From: an uncultured Elusimicrobium sp.
Lineage (GTDB): Bacteria > Elusimicrobiota > Elusimicrobia > Elusimicrobiales > Elusimicrobiaceae
Direction: 5' to 3'
DNA: 6,144 bases
NCBI GenBank assembly: GCA_902767385.1
Contig: CACXHA010000088.1
Coordinates: 1-6,144 of the forward strand
Under the pieces are notes generated by a model. It worked only from the letters and a program-made list of their open reading frames with translations. It did no database searches and was not told the origin of the DNA. A program made the translations under genes and the position numbers. Positions 1 through 5,778 of the stretch are shown here, piece by piece. How positions within the stretch are numbered: the first letter of the stretch is position 1; each line of letters begins with the position of its first letter.

Positions 1-1
1 C

Positions 2-46
2 GAGCAGGAAATTACCCAGCTTCGCCACCAGCGCGACGAGCAATAA
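2..46 (+). pseudogene. Upstream in-frame fragment of the coiled-coil gene, ending in a TAA stop
   Basis: Fourteen codons run in from the left edge and read EQEITQLRHQRDEQ, then stop at TAA 44-46. The composition (Gln, Glu, Arg rich, with Ile and Leu at coiled-coil spacing) matches the next open stretch, which is in the same frame. Ile4 and Leu7 of this fragment occupy a and d heptad positions, and Leu21, Leu28 and Leu35, counted straight through the stop, keep the d position. The simplest reading is that this and 62-1570 are one gene split by a substitution, for example CAA to TAA. It could instead be the true C-terminus of a separate coiled-coil gene. The other two frames give no coiled-coil-like sequence here. 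The bulk of the gene is outside the window. Confidence 0.6.
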
Positions 47-61
47 CGCCTCTTTAACAGC

Positions 62-1570
62 TTGCGTCAAAAAGCTTCCCAGTTAAAAGCTGTTAACAGC
101 GCCCTGGACCGCGAAATTAAACGCACCCAGCAAGAAAAATTGGAAGCCCTTAAAAAATCGGCGGATCAAGCCAAAGAAATTCTGTCTCTGCGCGACCAAC
201 TAAACGCCGCCGAAGAGCGCTTTAAAGCCTTTAATTTTGAAGGGCGCATTATTTCCATTAAGCAGGAATATCAGCAAAAAGTTACCACCTTAGAAACGCA
301 ACTTAAAGAAATGTCCGACACGTGCATGAAACAGGTGGAAGAGATTGAATCTTTAAAAGCGCAAAATACCAAATTGCAGGTAGCCGCCACGCAAAAAGAA
401 GTGTTAAAAGCGGAACTGGCCGATAAAGAGCAACAGCTTCAAGTACTCAAGCAAACCATGTCTGCCTTGCAAACCCAACATGCCGACCAGCACAACAAAC
501 AATCGGCTGCGTTTACGGCGCAGTTGCGCACGCTTGAAGAACAGCGCGACCGTTTAGCCGTCCAGCTGGAACAATCCCAAATTTCGCTTGAAACAATCCG
601 CCGCGAAAAAGACGCTTTGGAAAAGAACTTCAAAGAGCTTGTTGTCAAAATGAATCAGAACGATTCTATTATCGGCCAACTCAAGCAAAAAATTGAGGTC
701 TTGGGCCAACAAAATACCTCGCTTGCCCAACACAATGAGGACTTGGCGCGTACCAACACGCAACTCGCGCAGGAAAATCAAACCTTAGGTCAGCAAAACA
801 CCACGCTTACCCAGCATAACGAGGCTTTATCACGTACCAACACGCAGCTCACGCAGGACAATCAAACCCTCGGTAAGCAAAAAGCAGCGCTTACGCAATA
901 CAATGCGGATTTGGCGCACACCAATACACAACTTAAGCAAGACAATAAATCGCTAAGCCAGGCCAATGCGGAGCTTACCCAACGCAGTGCCGCCTTAGCG
1001 CAGCGCAATGCGGCTTTGGCCCGTCAAGTTAAGCATTTGCAAGCCAAGACAGTGTCCTTAACCGCTAAAGAAGCGGCTTTAGTGCAGCCCTTAGTGCCGC
1101 AACCGCAAAAACCAACGGCGGAAGCTCCGACCGCCCCTAAAGAAGAGGTAGTTCGCCCCGCGGCGCCCGTGCTGCCGCCCTCTACAGTAGCTCCGGCGCA
1201 ACCGGTCCGTCAAACCAGTGCCGCTTTATTAGCCGCCCGTGTGGTGGAGCAATATGCCGAGGCGCGCGCCAAAAAGAACACCCCCGTTTTGCCTACTTCC
1301 ACGCCGCAAAGTCCTTCTAAGCCGACGGTGTTACACTCGCTAGGCCGCAAATTAGCGGCTTCCCCGGCGGAAGAGGAGTGGGAATTTATTTCCGCCCCGG
1401 CTACGCCCAAAGCAGTTCCTGCTAAAGAAGCAAAAGAAAAAGAACTTCCCGAAATTAAAGTGGCCGATCCCGTCCCGCAAGATGATTTCTTGGAAGGGGG
1501 AGATTTCTTGGAAAAAACAAGCAGTTTTATCGGCCGCATGAAGTGGTCTATCTTCCGGGAGAACCGCTAA
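62..1570 (+). CDS. Long coiled-coil protein of unknown function, probably the 3' part of an interrupted gene
   Basis: I do not recognise a family. The 502 residues begin at TTG. There is no Shine-Dalgarno before it and no ATG until residue 84, so this start is doubtful and the frame may really continue from upstream of the TAA at 44-46. Residues 1 to about 335 are Gln/Glu/Lys/Leu-rich heptad sequence, predicted to be one long coiled coil. Residues 215-326 are four tandem 28-residue repeats rich in Asn and Gln. Residues about 341-390 form a Pro/Ala linker. Residues 391-405 may be a short helix. The C-terminus is acidic (EEEWEF near 437-442, then DDFLEGGDFLEK) and ends in a hydrophobic/basic tail, FIGRMKWSIF. 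No signal peptide, transmembrane segment or catalytic motif is visible, although the true N-terminus is unseen. A structural, scaffold or envelope-associated role is conceivable but is inference. It ends directly against ddl, so the two are probably co-transcribed. Confidence 0.7.
   Translation: MRQKASQLKAVNSALDREIKRTQQEKLEALKKSADQAKEILSLRDQLNAAEERFKAFNFEGRIISIKQEYQQKVTTLETQLKEMSDTCMKQVEEIESLKAQNTKLQVAATQKEVLKAELADKEQQLQVLKQTMSALQTQHADQHNKQSAAFTAQLRTLEEQRDRLAVQLEQSQISLETIRREKDALEKNFKELVVKMNQNDSIIGQLKQKIEVLGQQNTSLAQHNEDLARTNTQLAQENQTLGQQNTTLTQHNEALSRTNTQLTQDNQTLGKQKAALTQYNADLAHTNTQLKQDNKSLSQANAELTQRSAALAQRNAALARQVKHLQAKTVSLTAKEAALVQPLVPQPQKPTAEAPTAPKEEVVRPAAPVLPPSTVAPAQPVRQTSAALLAARVVEQYAEARAKKNTPVLPTSTPQSPSKPTVLHSLGRKLAASPAEEEWEFISAPATPKAVPAKEAKEKELPEIKVADPVPQDDFLEGGDFLEKTSSFIGRMKWSIFRENR
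704..1039 (+). repeat. Four tandem 84-base units encoding 28-residue coiled-coil repeats
   Basis: The units are 704-787, 788-871, 872-955 and 956-1039, with no indels between them. Each encodes four heptads of the type x-x-N-x-x-L-x. Units 1 and 2 share 22 of 28 residues, units 2 and 3 share 16 of 28, and unit 4 has diverged to an Ala/Arg-rich version. The core TNTQL is kept in units 1-3. At DNA level the longest match between units 1 and 2 is CGTACCAACACGCA; synonymous changes are scattered elsewhere. This suggests duplication followed by selection on the protein rather than a very recent expansion. Confidence 0.85.
1557..1562 (+). promoter_or_regulatory. Ribosome binding site for ddl
   Basis: GGGAGA lies 8 bases before the ATG at 1571, inside the last codons of the coiled-coil gene. 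It supports the ATG that directly follows the upstream TAA (1568-1570) as the real ddl start. Confidence 0.65.
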
Positions 1571-2641
1571 ATGCAACCCATCAAAGTCATCATCTTATAC
1601 GGTGGCAAATCTACCGAGCACGAAGTCTCTGTCCATAGTGCGCAAACGGTGTGCCGTTTGCTGGGGGCTCAGCCGGACAAATACCAAATCTATCCCGTTT
1701 TTATCAGCAAGCAAGGCTATTGGTTTTTACAACAAGCTTGTAGCGAACAAACCCCGCAGGATGTTCCTGTTACTCCGGTCCTCTGCCCGGACGGCATCTT
1801 GCAAGCGCTGGACGGTAGTTTTACCATCCAGGCCGATGTGGTTTTCCCGGTGGTGCATGGCACTAACTGTGAAGACGGCACTTTACAAGGTTTTTTAGAA
1901 ACGCTTAATATCCCGTACGTAGGTTGCGGAGTGCTTACCTCTGCCGTAGGTATGGACAAAGAGCTTACCAAACTTTTGGCGCACGAGGCCGGCATTGCCG
2001 TTGTTCCTTATCAAAAAGTATCGCGCGGGGTTGCGTATGACAAAGAGGCCCTTTCCAAATGGGCGCAAGAGCGTTTGCCAGTATTTGTAAAACCGGTGCG
2101 TTTAGGTTCTTCTGTAGGGGTTACCCGCGTTACCCATATAGAACAATTGCAAAGTGCCATTGACAGTGCTCTTCAGTTTGATACGGACGCGCTGATTGAA
2201 CAAGGGGTGGACCACGCGCGCGAAATTTTCTGCGCCGTCTATGGGGACGGTCGCACCGTTAAAACTTCCGCCTGCGGCGAACTGCGCACCATCGCCGGTG
2301 AATTTTTTGATTACAATGCCAAGTATATTGTGGCGGGCGGGTGTGAAACCCAAGTGCCCGCTTATATTCCCGTTCGTACGGCAGAGGCCATGCGCCAAGA
2401 TGCCGAAAGACTATTTAAGGCGGTGCAAGGCTATGGCCTAGCCCGCGTAGATTTTTTAATGGACAAAGCAGGGCAGTATTATATGTCCGAAATTAACACT
2501 TTGCCCGGTATGAGTGAAACCAGTTTATTTCCGCAACTCTTTGAGGCCAGCGGGGAAAACTACGCCGACATTTTGGACCGTCTTATCCAAATTGCCAAAG
2601 AGGTTCACTCTCGCAAAGCGGCTTTGGTAACTTCTCGTTAA
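1571..2641 (+). CDS. ddl: D-alanine--D-alanine ligase
   Basis: This cytoplasmic ATP-grasp enzyme joins two D-alanines to make the dipeptide that MurF adds to the peptidoglycan precursor. The 356 residues are normal for the family, where lengths are about 300-370. The N-terminal motif GGKSTEHEVS (11-20) holds the substrate-binding Glu16. HGTNCEDGTLQG (96-107) is the family signature. PVFVKPVRLGSSVGV (170-184) supplies the ATP-binding Lys174 and the Gly-Ser-Ser loop. FFDYNAKY (245-252) includes Tyr252, the position of E. coli DdlB Tyr216, typical of D-Ala-D-Ala rather than VanA-type depsipeptide ligases. ARVDF (291-295) and SEINTLPGMSETS (306-318) give Arg292 and the Mg-binding Asp294, Glu307 and Asn309. 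All expected active-site residues are present. The gene starts immediately after the coiled-coil gene and is followed by a membrane-protein gene one base downstream. It is not in a mur/fts division cluster here. Confidence 0.96.
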   Translation: MQPIKVIILYGGKSTEHEVSVHSAQTVCRLLGAQPDKYQIYPVFISKQGYWFLQQACSEQTPQDVPVTPVLCPDGILQALDGSFTIQADVVFPVVHGTNCEDGTLQGFLETLNIPYVGCGVLTSAVGMDKELTKLLAHEAGIAVVPYQKVSRGVAYDKEALSKWAQERLPVFVKPVRLGSSVGVTRVTHIEQLQSAIDSALQFDTDALIEQGVDHAREIFCAVYGDGRTVKTSACGELRTIAGEFFDYNAKYIVAGGCETQVPAYIPVRTAEAMRQDAERLFKAVQGYGLARVDFLMDKAGQYYMSEINTLPGMSETSLFPQLFEASGENYADILDRLIQIAKEVHSRKAALVTSR

Positions 2642-2642
2642 T

Positions 2643-3065
2643 ATGGGTAAATTATTTAAAAACTTTGCAAAACTTCCGTTCTTTGTGCAGCTAATCTGCT
2701 TACTGTGTGTGTTGGGCGTGGCGGTTAATGCGGTGCTTTTAGTGCGGGATTTATTTGAGGGCGGCCTGTTATTTCGCTTACATTTAGGTTATTTTATTTT
2801 GTACGCGGCGCAGGTATTTTTTATTTTAGCGCGTGAAAAATTTGTTTGTTTGCTTACTTTGTTGCAAGGGATAATTGCTTTATTTACTACGTTGGATTTT
2901 ACGTTTATTCCACTTTTGCAATGCTTTGGCAAAATATACTACTGGGCATTTCATCCATCGGTAGAAACGCTAAAAGTGTATCAGTATGTGGTTGTATCGG
3001 CGGCGTTTACGCTACAAATGGCTAGTGCGGCTTACCTGTGGTTGTACTTCAAAAAGAAACGTTAA
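2643..3065 (+). CDS. Small four-helix integral membrane protein, function unknown
   Basis: The 140 residues match no family I recognise. Hydrophobic segments lie at about 12-34, 46-63, 67-88 and 112-136. The N-terminus (MGKLFKNFAK) and C-terminus (YFKKKR) are both basic, which predicts four membrane helices with both ends in the cytoplasm. The loop between helices 3 and 4 (about 90-111) is the longest and contains Trp, Tyr and Pro. There is no cleavable signal peptide or catalytic motif. The ATG starts one base after the ddl stop, and I see no strong Shine-Dalgarno before it, so translation is probably coupled to ddl. That tie hints at an envelope role but proves nothing. The stop codon overlaps that of the convergent flippase gene. 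Its T-rich codons follow from its Phe/Leu content and need not mean transfer. Confidence 0.8.
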   Translation: MGKLFKNFAKLPFFVQLICLLCVLGVAVNAVLLVRDLFEGGLLFRLHLGYFILYAAQVFFILAREKFVCLLTLLQGIIALFTTLDFTFIPLLQCFGKIYYWAFHPSVETLKVYQYVVVSAAFTLQMASAAYLWLYFKKKR

Positions 3066-4483
3066 CCCCTTACAATTTTCCACATCACTAGCGGGTAAAG
3101 AGTCAAGAGCCCTACTTTTACTCCCAGGGTAAGTTGCGCGGCATTTTTATCTACTAAACAAACCGCAAGCGCGGCCAGTATGCACGCCGCGGCTATGCAG
3201 CCAAGTTTTTTGTACTCGTACGGCAGTGTATAATGTTTTTGGGTAAATAAGAATAACGCCAGTGCCATAGAGCCATAGCTTAAGGCAACGGCCCACCCGG
3301 CCCCTAAAATGCCCAGGTGGGGGACTAAAGATAAGTTGGTTGTAATGCTGACCGCCGCTCCTAAAAGTGTAATCCATAGCAAAACGCGGGTCTTTTTGGT
3401 CATTACGGGCCCAATCATAAAGTTCACATAAAGCCCATAGAAAAAGTAACCGGTTAACACACACGGGATTACATTTAGCCCGCTCCAATAGTTGGGGCTA
3501 ATTAAGTGGAAATTTCCAAATAAATTACTTTGTATAATCGGCGGCATTAAGAACGCTAGCCCCAGTAAAAACCAAGTTCCCAGCGCAGTAAAGTACGTCA
3601 GTACCCGCGCAAAGGTCTGTTTGGCTTCGGGTTCTTTGGCGTGCGCCAAAAAGAAGGGCCGCCACGCCTGGTCAAACATAGATACCAGCAGCATCATAAA
3701 TACACCAATTTTAAAATTGGCCTGGTAAATCCCTACTTGGGCAAGCCCCACCAAATGCACCAAAATCGGTTTATCAATTACGCTAATAAACAAACTGGCC
3801 AGGCCCGACGGTACAAACGGCCAGGCAAATTTAAGCATCCCGCGCGCCAATTCTTTTTGAAATTGCGGCTTTTTAGCCAATAATTCTTGCCACACCACCG
3901 GGGATAATAACAATAAAGACGTCAATGAGGCAAAAATATTAGCCCATAAAATAGACGCAATCCCCTTGTGCAGCACCGCAATAAAAAAGATGTTTCCCAA
4001 CACGTTTACTACAATAGAGGCCGTTCGCACACCGGCAAAATACCAGGGCCGCCGTTCTAAGCGTAGCTTGGTAAAAGGAATCATATTAAGTACATCCAAG
4101 AGCAGTACCCACACCGCTAAGTGTATAATGTAGCCGTACTGCGTGCCTATTCCAATCAGCGCCGCAAAAGGCTTGGCAAACAGCCACAAGAGTACTGATA
4201 GTACCACTCCGTTGAGCAGTACCCCGTAAAAACAATGTTGAAATACATCCGTTTTTTGTTCGTGTTCGCTGGCAAAGCGCAGGTAGCTTTGATCCATGCC
4301 GAATAAGAAGATTACATTGAGTAACGCAATCACCGCAAACGTGGTAGCAATTACGCCGTAGTCACCCGGCAGCAAGTAGTAGGTATAGAACGGAACCAAG
4401 CAAAAATTAAGCAGGCGCGCCAACACCGTTGACGTACCGTAAATAAGAGTTTCCTTTCCTAATCTTTTAATACTGGCTGCCAT
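3062..4483 (-). CDS. Polysaccharide flippase of the Wzx/RfbX type (MATE-like fold superfamily)
   Basis: This is a 473-residue inner-membrane protein expected to move lipid-linked oligosaccharide units across the membrane for capsule, O-antigen or another surface glycan. The N-terminus KRLGKETLIYGTSTVLARLL (6-25), followed by VPFYTYYLLPGDYGV (30-44) and the FGMDQSYLRF stretch (61-70), is the characteristic opening of the polysaccharide biosynthesis (Polysacc_synt) family. About 14 hydrophobic segments can be counted, including 41-63, 84-104, 117-137, 150-171, 174-198, 293-315, 367-385, 389-414, 427-444 and 452-470. Charged residues cluster in short loops. The ATG at 4483 has a good Shine-Dalgarno, AGGAAGGA, just upstream. 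The usual neighbours (glycosyltransferases, Wzy polymerase) are absent, so the substrate cannot be named. A 108-base palindrome-filled gap separates it from the upstream phosphorylase gene. The start resembles Wzx rather than MurJ. Confidence 0.88.
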   Translation of the reverse strand: MAASIKRLGKETLIYGTSTVLARLLNFCLVPFYTYYLLPGDYGVIATTFAVIALLNVIFLFGMDQSYLRFASEHEQKTDVFQHCFYGVLLNGVVLSVLLWLFAKPFAALIGIGTQYGYIIHLAVWVLLLDVLNMIPFTKLRLERRPWYFAGVRTASIVVNVLGNIFFIAVLHKGIASILWANIFASLTSLLLLSPVVWQELLAKKPQFQKELARGMLKFAWPFVPSGLASLFISVIDKPILVHLVGLAQVGIYQANFKIGVFMMLLVSMFDQAWRPFFLAHAKEPEAKQTFARVLTYFTALGTWFLLGLAFLMPPIIQSNLFGNFHLISPNYWSGLNVIPCVLTGYFFYGLYVNFMIGPVMTKKTRVLLWITLLGAAVSITTNLSLVPHLGILGAGWAVALSYGSMALALFLFTQKHYTLPYEYKKLGCIAAACILAALAVCLVDKNAAQLTLGVKVGLLTLYPLVMWKIVRG

Positions 4484-4489
4484 CGTTTT

Positions 4490-4497
4490 TCCTTCCT
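4490..4497 (-). promoter_or_regulatory. Ribosome binding site for the flippase gene, next to a hairpin
   Basis: On the minus strand AGGAAGGA sits 6 bases before the ATG at 4483 and fixes that start. Its first three bases (4495-4497) also belong to the arm of the palindrome at 4495-4515, so a folded leader could partly mask the site. The masking is inference; the overlap is visible. Confidence 0.7.
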
Positions 4498-4529
4498 CGC
4501 CCCTTGCGGGAGAGGATGCCCAAAGGGCA
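4495..4529. repeat. Two adjacent GC-rich palindromes, a possible dispersed intergenic repeat
   Basis: CCTCGCCC (4495-4502) pairs with GGGAGAGG (4508-4515) with one G-A mismatch across a five-base loop. Directly after it, TGCCC (4517-4521) and GGGCA (4525-4529) form a perfect five-pair stem with an AAA loop. The outer blocks CCTCGCCCC (4495-4503) and GGTGAGGGG (4530-4538) can also pair imperfectly, giving one larger cruciform. No T-tract follows on either strand, so this does not look like a standard terminator. From memory, similar CCTCACC...GGGCATCCTCTCCC sequence is scattered between genes of many bacteria; this was not checked. Confidence 0.6.
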
Positions 4530-4551
4530 GGTGAGGGGCCCTTCTATTGTC

Positions 4552-4576
4552 ATGCTGAGTTGTCGTTGCTCAGCAT
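4552..4576. repeat. Perfect 8-bp palindrome ATGCTGAG / CTCAGCAT in the intergenic gap
   Basis: ATGCTGAG (4552-4559) and CTCAGCAT (4569-4576) are exact inverted copies around a 9-base loop. It lies 16 bases after the phosphorylase stop codon on the minus strand and could protect or end that transcript. However, it is followed by GACAATAG rather than a U-tract, so Rho-independent termination is unlikely. TCATGCTGAG resembles another intergenic repeat family I recall from diverse bacterial genomes; this was not verified. Confidence 0.6.
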
Positions 4577-4591
4577 ATTCACCTTATCCCC

Positions 4592-5413
4592 TTACAGTTT
4601 TACAAACAAAATTTCTAGTAAGTCTTTGAACTTTCCTTCAATTTTTTTCGTCTCGCGGATGGTTTCCTCGTGTGAAAGCGGTGTTTTGGAAATTCCGCAC
4701 CCCAGGTTAGTTACCCACGCCAACCCCAGTACAGCAATCCCGCATTGGCGGGCCACTAATACTTCCGGCACTACGGACATTCCTACTACGGTAGCACCCC
4801 ATTTTTTGAACATTTGTATTTCGCTGGGGGTCTCAAAGTTGGGGCCGGTAACGGCCAAATACACCCCTTCTCCGGCGTTAATGTGCGCTTTTTTGGCGGC
4901 GGCCAGTGCTACTTTACGCATCTCTTTATCGTAGGCAACGGTCAAATCAAAAAACATCGGTCCAAAGGCCGGGTCGTGGTTGCCGATTAAAGGGTTATTG
5001 CACATAAAGTTAATGTGGTCTTTGAGCACACATAAAGAGCCTGGCTTTAACTTCATATCCATAGACCCTACCGCTGCGGACACCAACAGCTTTTCTACAC
5101 CTAACATTTTGAGTGTGCGGATTGAAATGGCCAAGTCTTTCATCGGGTGCCCTTCGTAATAGTGGAAACGCCCCTGCATGACTACAATCTTACGTCCTTT
5201 ATACACCCCAAAAATCAAATTACCGGTGTGTCCGGGTACGGTGCTGCGCAGAAAACCGGGGATGGCGGCGTAGGGTATCGTTACTTTTTGGGTAAGCGCA
5301 GGCACAGATCCTGCCAATCCCGAACCGGTAATTAAGGCAATTTCCGGTTTAAAGTTTTTAGTTTTTTTATTAATAAACGTAACGGCTTTTTTAATTAATG
5401 CTAGTTGGGTCAT
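4592..5413 (-). CDS. Purine nucleoside phosphorylase, class I (inosine/guanosine type)
   Basis: This cytoplasmic enzyme splits purine (deoxy)nucleosides with phosphate to give free base and (deoxy)ribose-1-phosphate in purine salvage. The 273 residues match the usual trimeric-class length of about 270-290. ITGSGLAG (28-35) is the phosphate-binding loop with Ser31. STVPGHTGNL (57-66) holds His62. MQGRFHYYEGHP (79-90) holds Arg82, His84 and Tyr86. KDHINF (131-136) and NPLIGNHD (140-147) are family signatures. GPNFETPSE (190-198) gives Glu194, and VGMSVVPE (210-217) gives Met212. VTN (234-236) gives Asn236, the residue linked to 6-oxopurine preference. The usual NAAGG motif is replaced by SAAVGS (112-117). 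I chose the ATG at 5413 because AGGAGG lies four bases upstream; an upstream TTG would add 25 residues lying inside yraN. The start is 8 bases after the yraN stop. It could be called punA or deoD-like; the symbol is left open. Confidence 0.93.
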   Translation of the reverse strand: MTQLALIKKAVTFINKKTKNFKPEIALITGSGLAGSVPALTQKVTIPYAAIPGFLRSTVPGHTGNLIFGVYKGRKIVVMQGRFHYYEGHPMKDLAISIRTLKMLGVEKLLVSAAVGSMDMKLKPGSLCVLKDHINFMCNNPLIGNHDPAFGPMFFDLTVAYDKEMRKVALAAAKKAHINAGEGVYLAVTGPNFETPSEIQMFKKWGATVVGMSVVPEVLVARQCGIAVLGLAWVTNLGCGISKTPLSHEETIRETKKIEGKFKDLLEILFVKL

Positions 5414-5417
5414 AGTT

Positions 5418-5423
5418 CCTCCT
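5418..5423 (-). promoter_or_regulatory. Ribosome binding site of the phosphorylase gene, overlapping the yraN stop codon
   Basis: AGGAGG is read on the minus strand and lies four bases before the ATG at 5413. The yraN stop TAG (5424-5422) provides its first two bases. Ribosomes finishing yraN therefore arrive on the next gene's binding site, which suggests translational coupling. It also decides the phosphorylase start against the longer open frame. Confidence 0.8.
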
Positions 5424-5778
5424 ATAAGGTCATCCTCAGCGGGCAGAACGCGTTTTCTATGTGTTCTATCCCTTCGGGTAAAATACAAATCACATCAAAT
5501 CGTATATCGCCGTAGTCTATGTCCGGGTGCGTTTTGATAAACTGCACAGCCGCTTTATCAAGGCGCAGTTGCTTGGCTTTGGTAACGGCGGCTATCGGCC
5601 CGCCAAACGCACTATAACTGCGCTGTTTCACTTCCACAAACACAAGCGTTTTTTTAAGCCGGGCCACCAAATCCAGTTCTCCGCCGGTAGCTTGGTAATT
5701 GCGTGCCAGTATTTGGTATCCCTTTTTTGTCAAATATTCGGCGGCCTGTGCTTCTCCCGCAGCACCTTGTTCGTTCAT
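5422..5778 (-). CDS. yraN: YraN family protein (UPF0102), restriction-endonuclease-like fold
   Basis: The 118 residues match this widespread bacterial family (about 115-130 residues). Its members have a nuclease-type fold and a poorly defined role, possibly in DNA processing. The motifs appear in order: NEQGAAGEAQAAEYL (2-16) with Glu9, GYQILARNYQ (20-29), GGELDLVAR (32-40) with Glu34 and Asp36, and VFVEVKQR (46-53) with Glu49 and Lys51. Together these give the PD-(D/E)XK-like core. RFDVI (93-97), the usual C-terminal strand, follows. Nothing expected is missing. The ATG at 5778 overlaps the rnhB stop as ATGA, and the family consensus begins at this Met, so the in-frame extension of 22 residues upstream was rejected. 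Its position next to rnhB is a common arrangement in bacteria. Confidence 0.94.
   Translation of the reverse strand: MNEQGAAGEAQAAEYLTKKGYQILARNYQATGGELDLVARLKKTLVFVEVKQRSYSAFGGPIAAVTKAKQLRLDKAAVQFIKTHPDIDYGDIRFDVICILPEGIEHIENAFCPLRMTL

Noticed and set aside
44..46. TAA read as a sense codon (alternative genetic code)
   Set aside because: Other intact genes here (ddl, the four-helix protein, the flippase) end at TAA at their expected lengths, so TAA works as a stop in this genome.
704..1039. CRISPR-like array suggested by regular repeats
   Set aside because: The repeats are directly tandem without spacers, vary in sequence and keep an open coiled-coil frame.
1210..1576. Antisense open frames of 74 and 109 residues inside the coiled-coil gene
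   Set aside because: They lie opposite a repetitive biased-composition gene, have no family motifs, and are Ser/Ala/Phe-rich as expected from the complement.
4552..4576. Rho-independent terminator for the phosphorylase operon
   Set aside because: The stem is good, but neither strand has a T-tract after it, so it is reported only as a palindrome.
5414..5488. N-terminal extension of the phosphorylase to an upstream TTG
   Set aside because: The extra 25 residues are the yraN coding region in another frame, the family begins near the Met at 5413, and a strong AGGAGG precedes that ATG.
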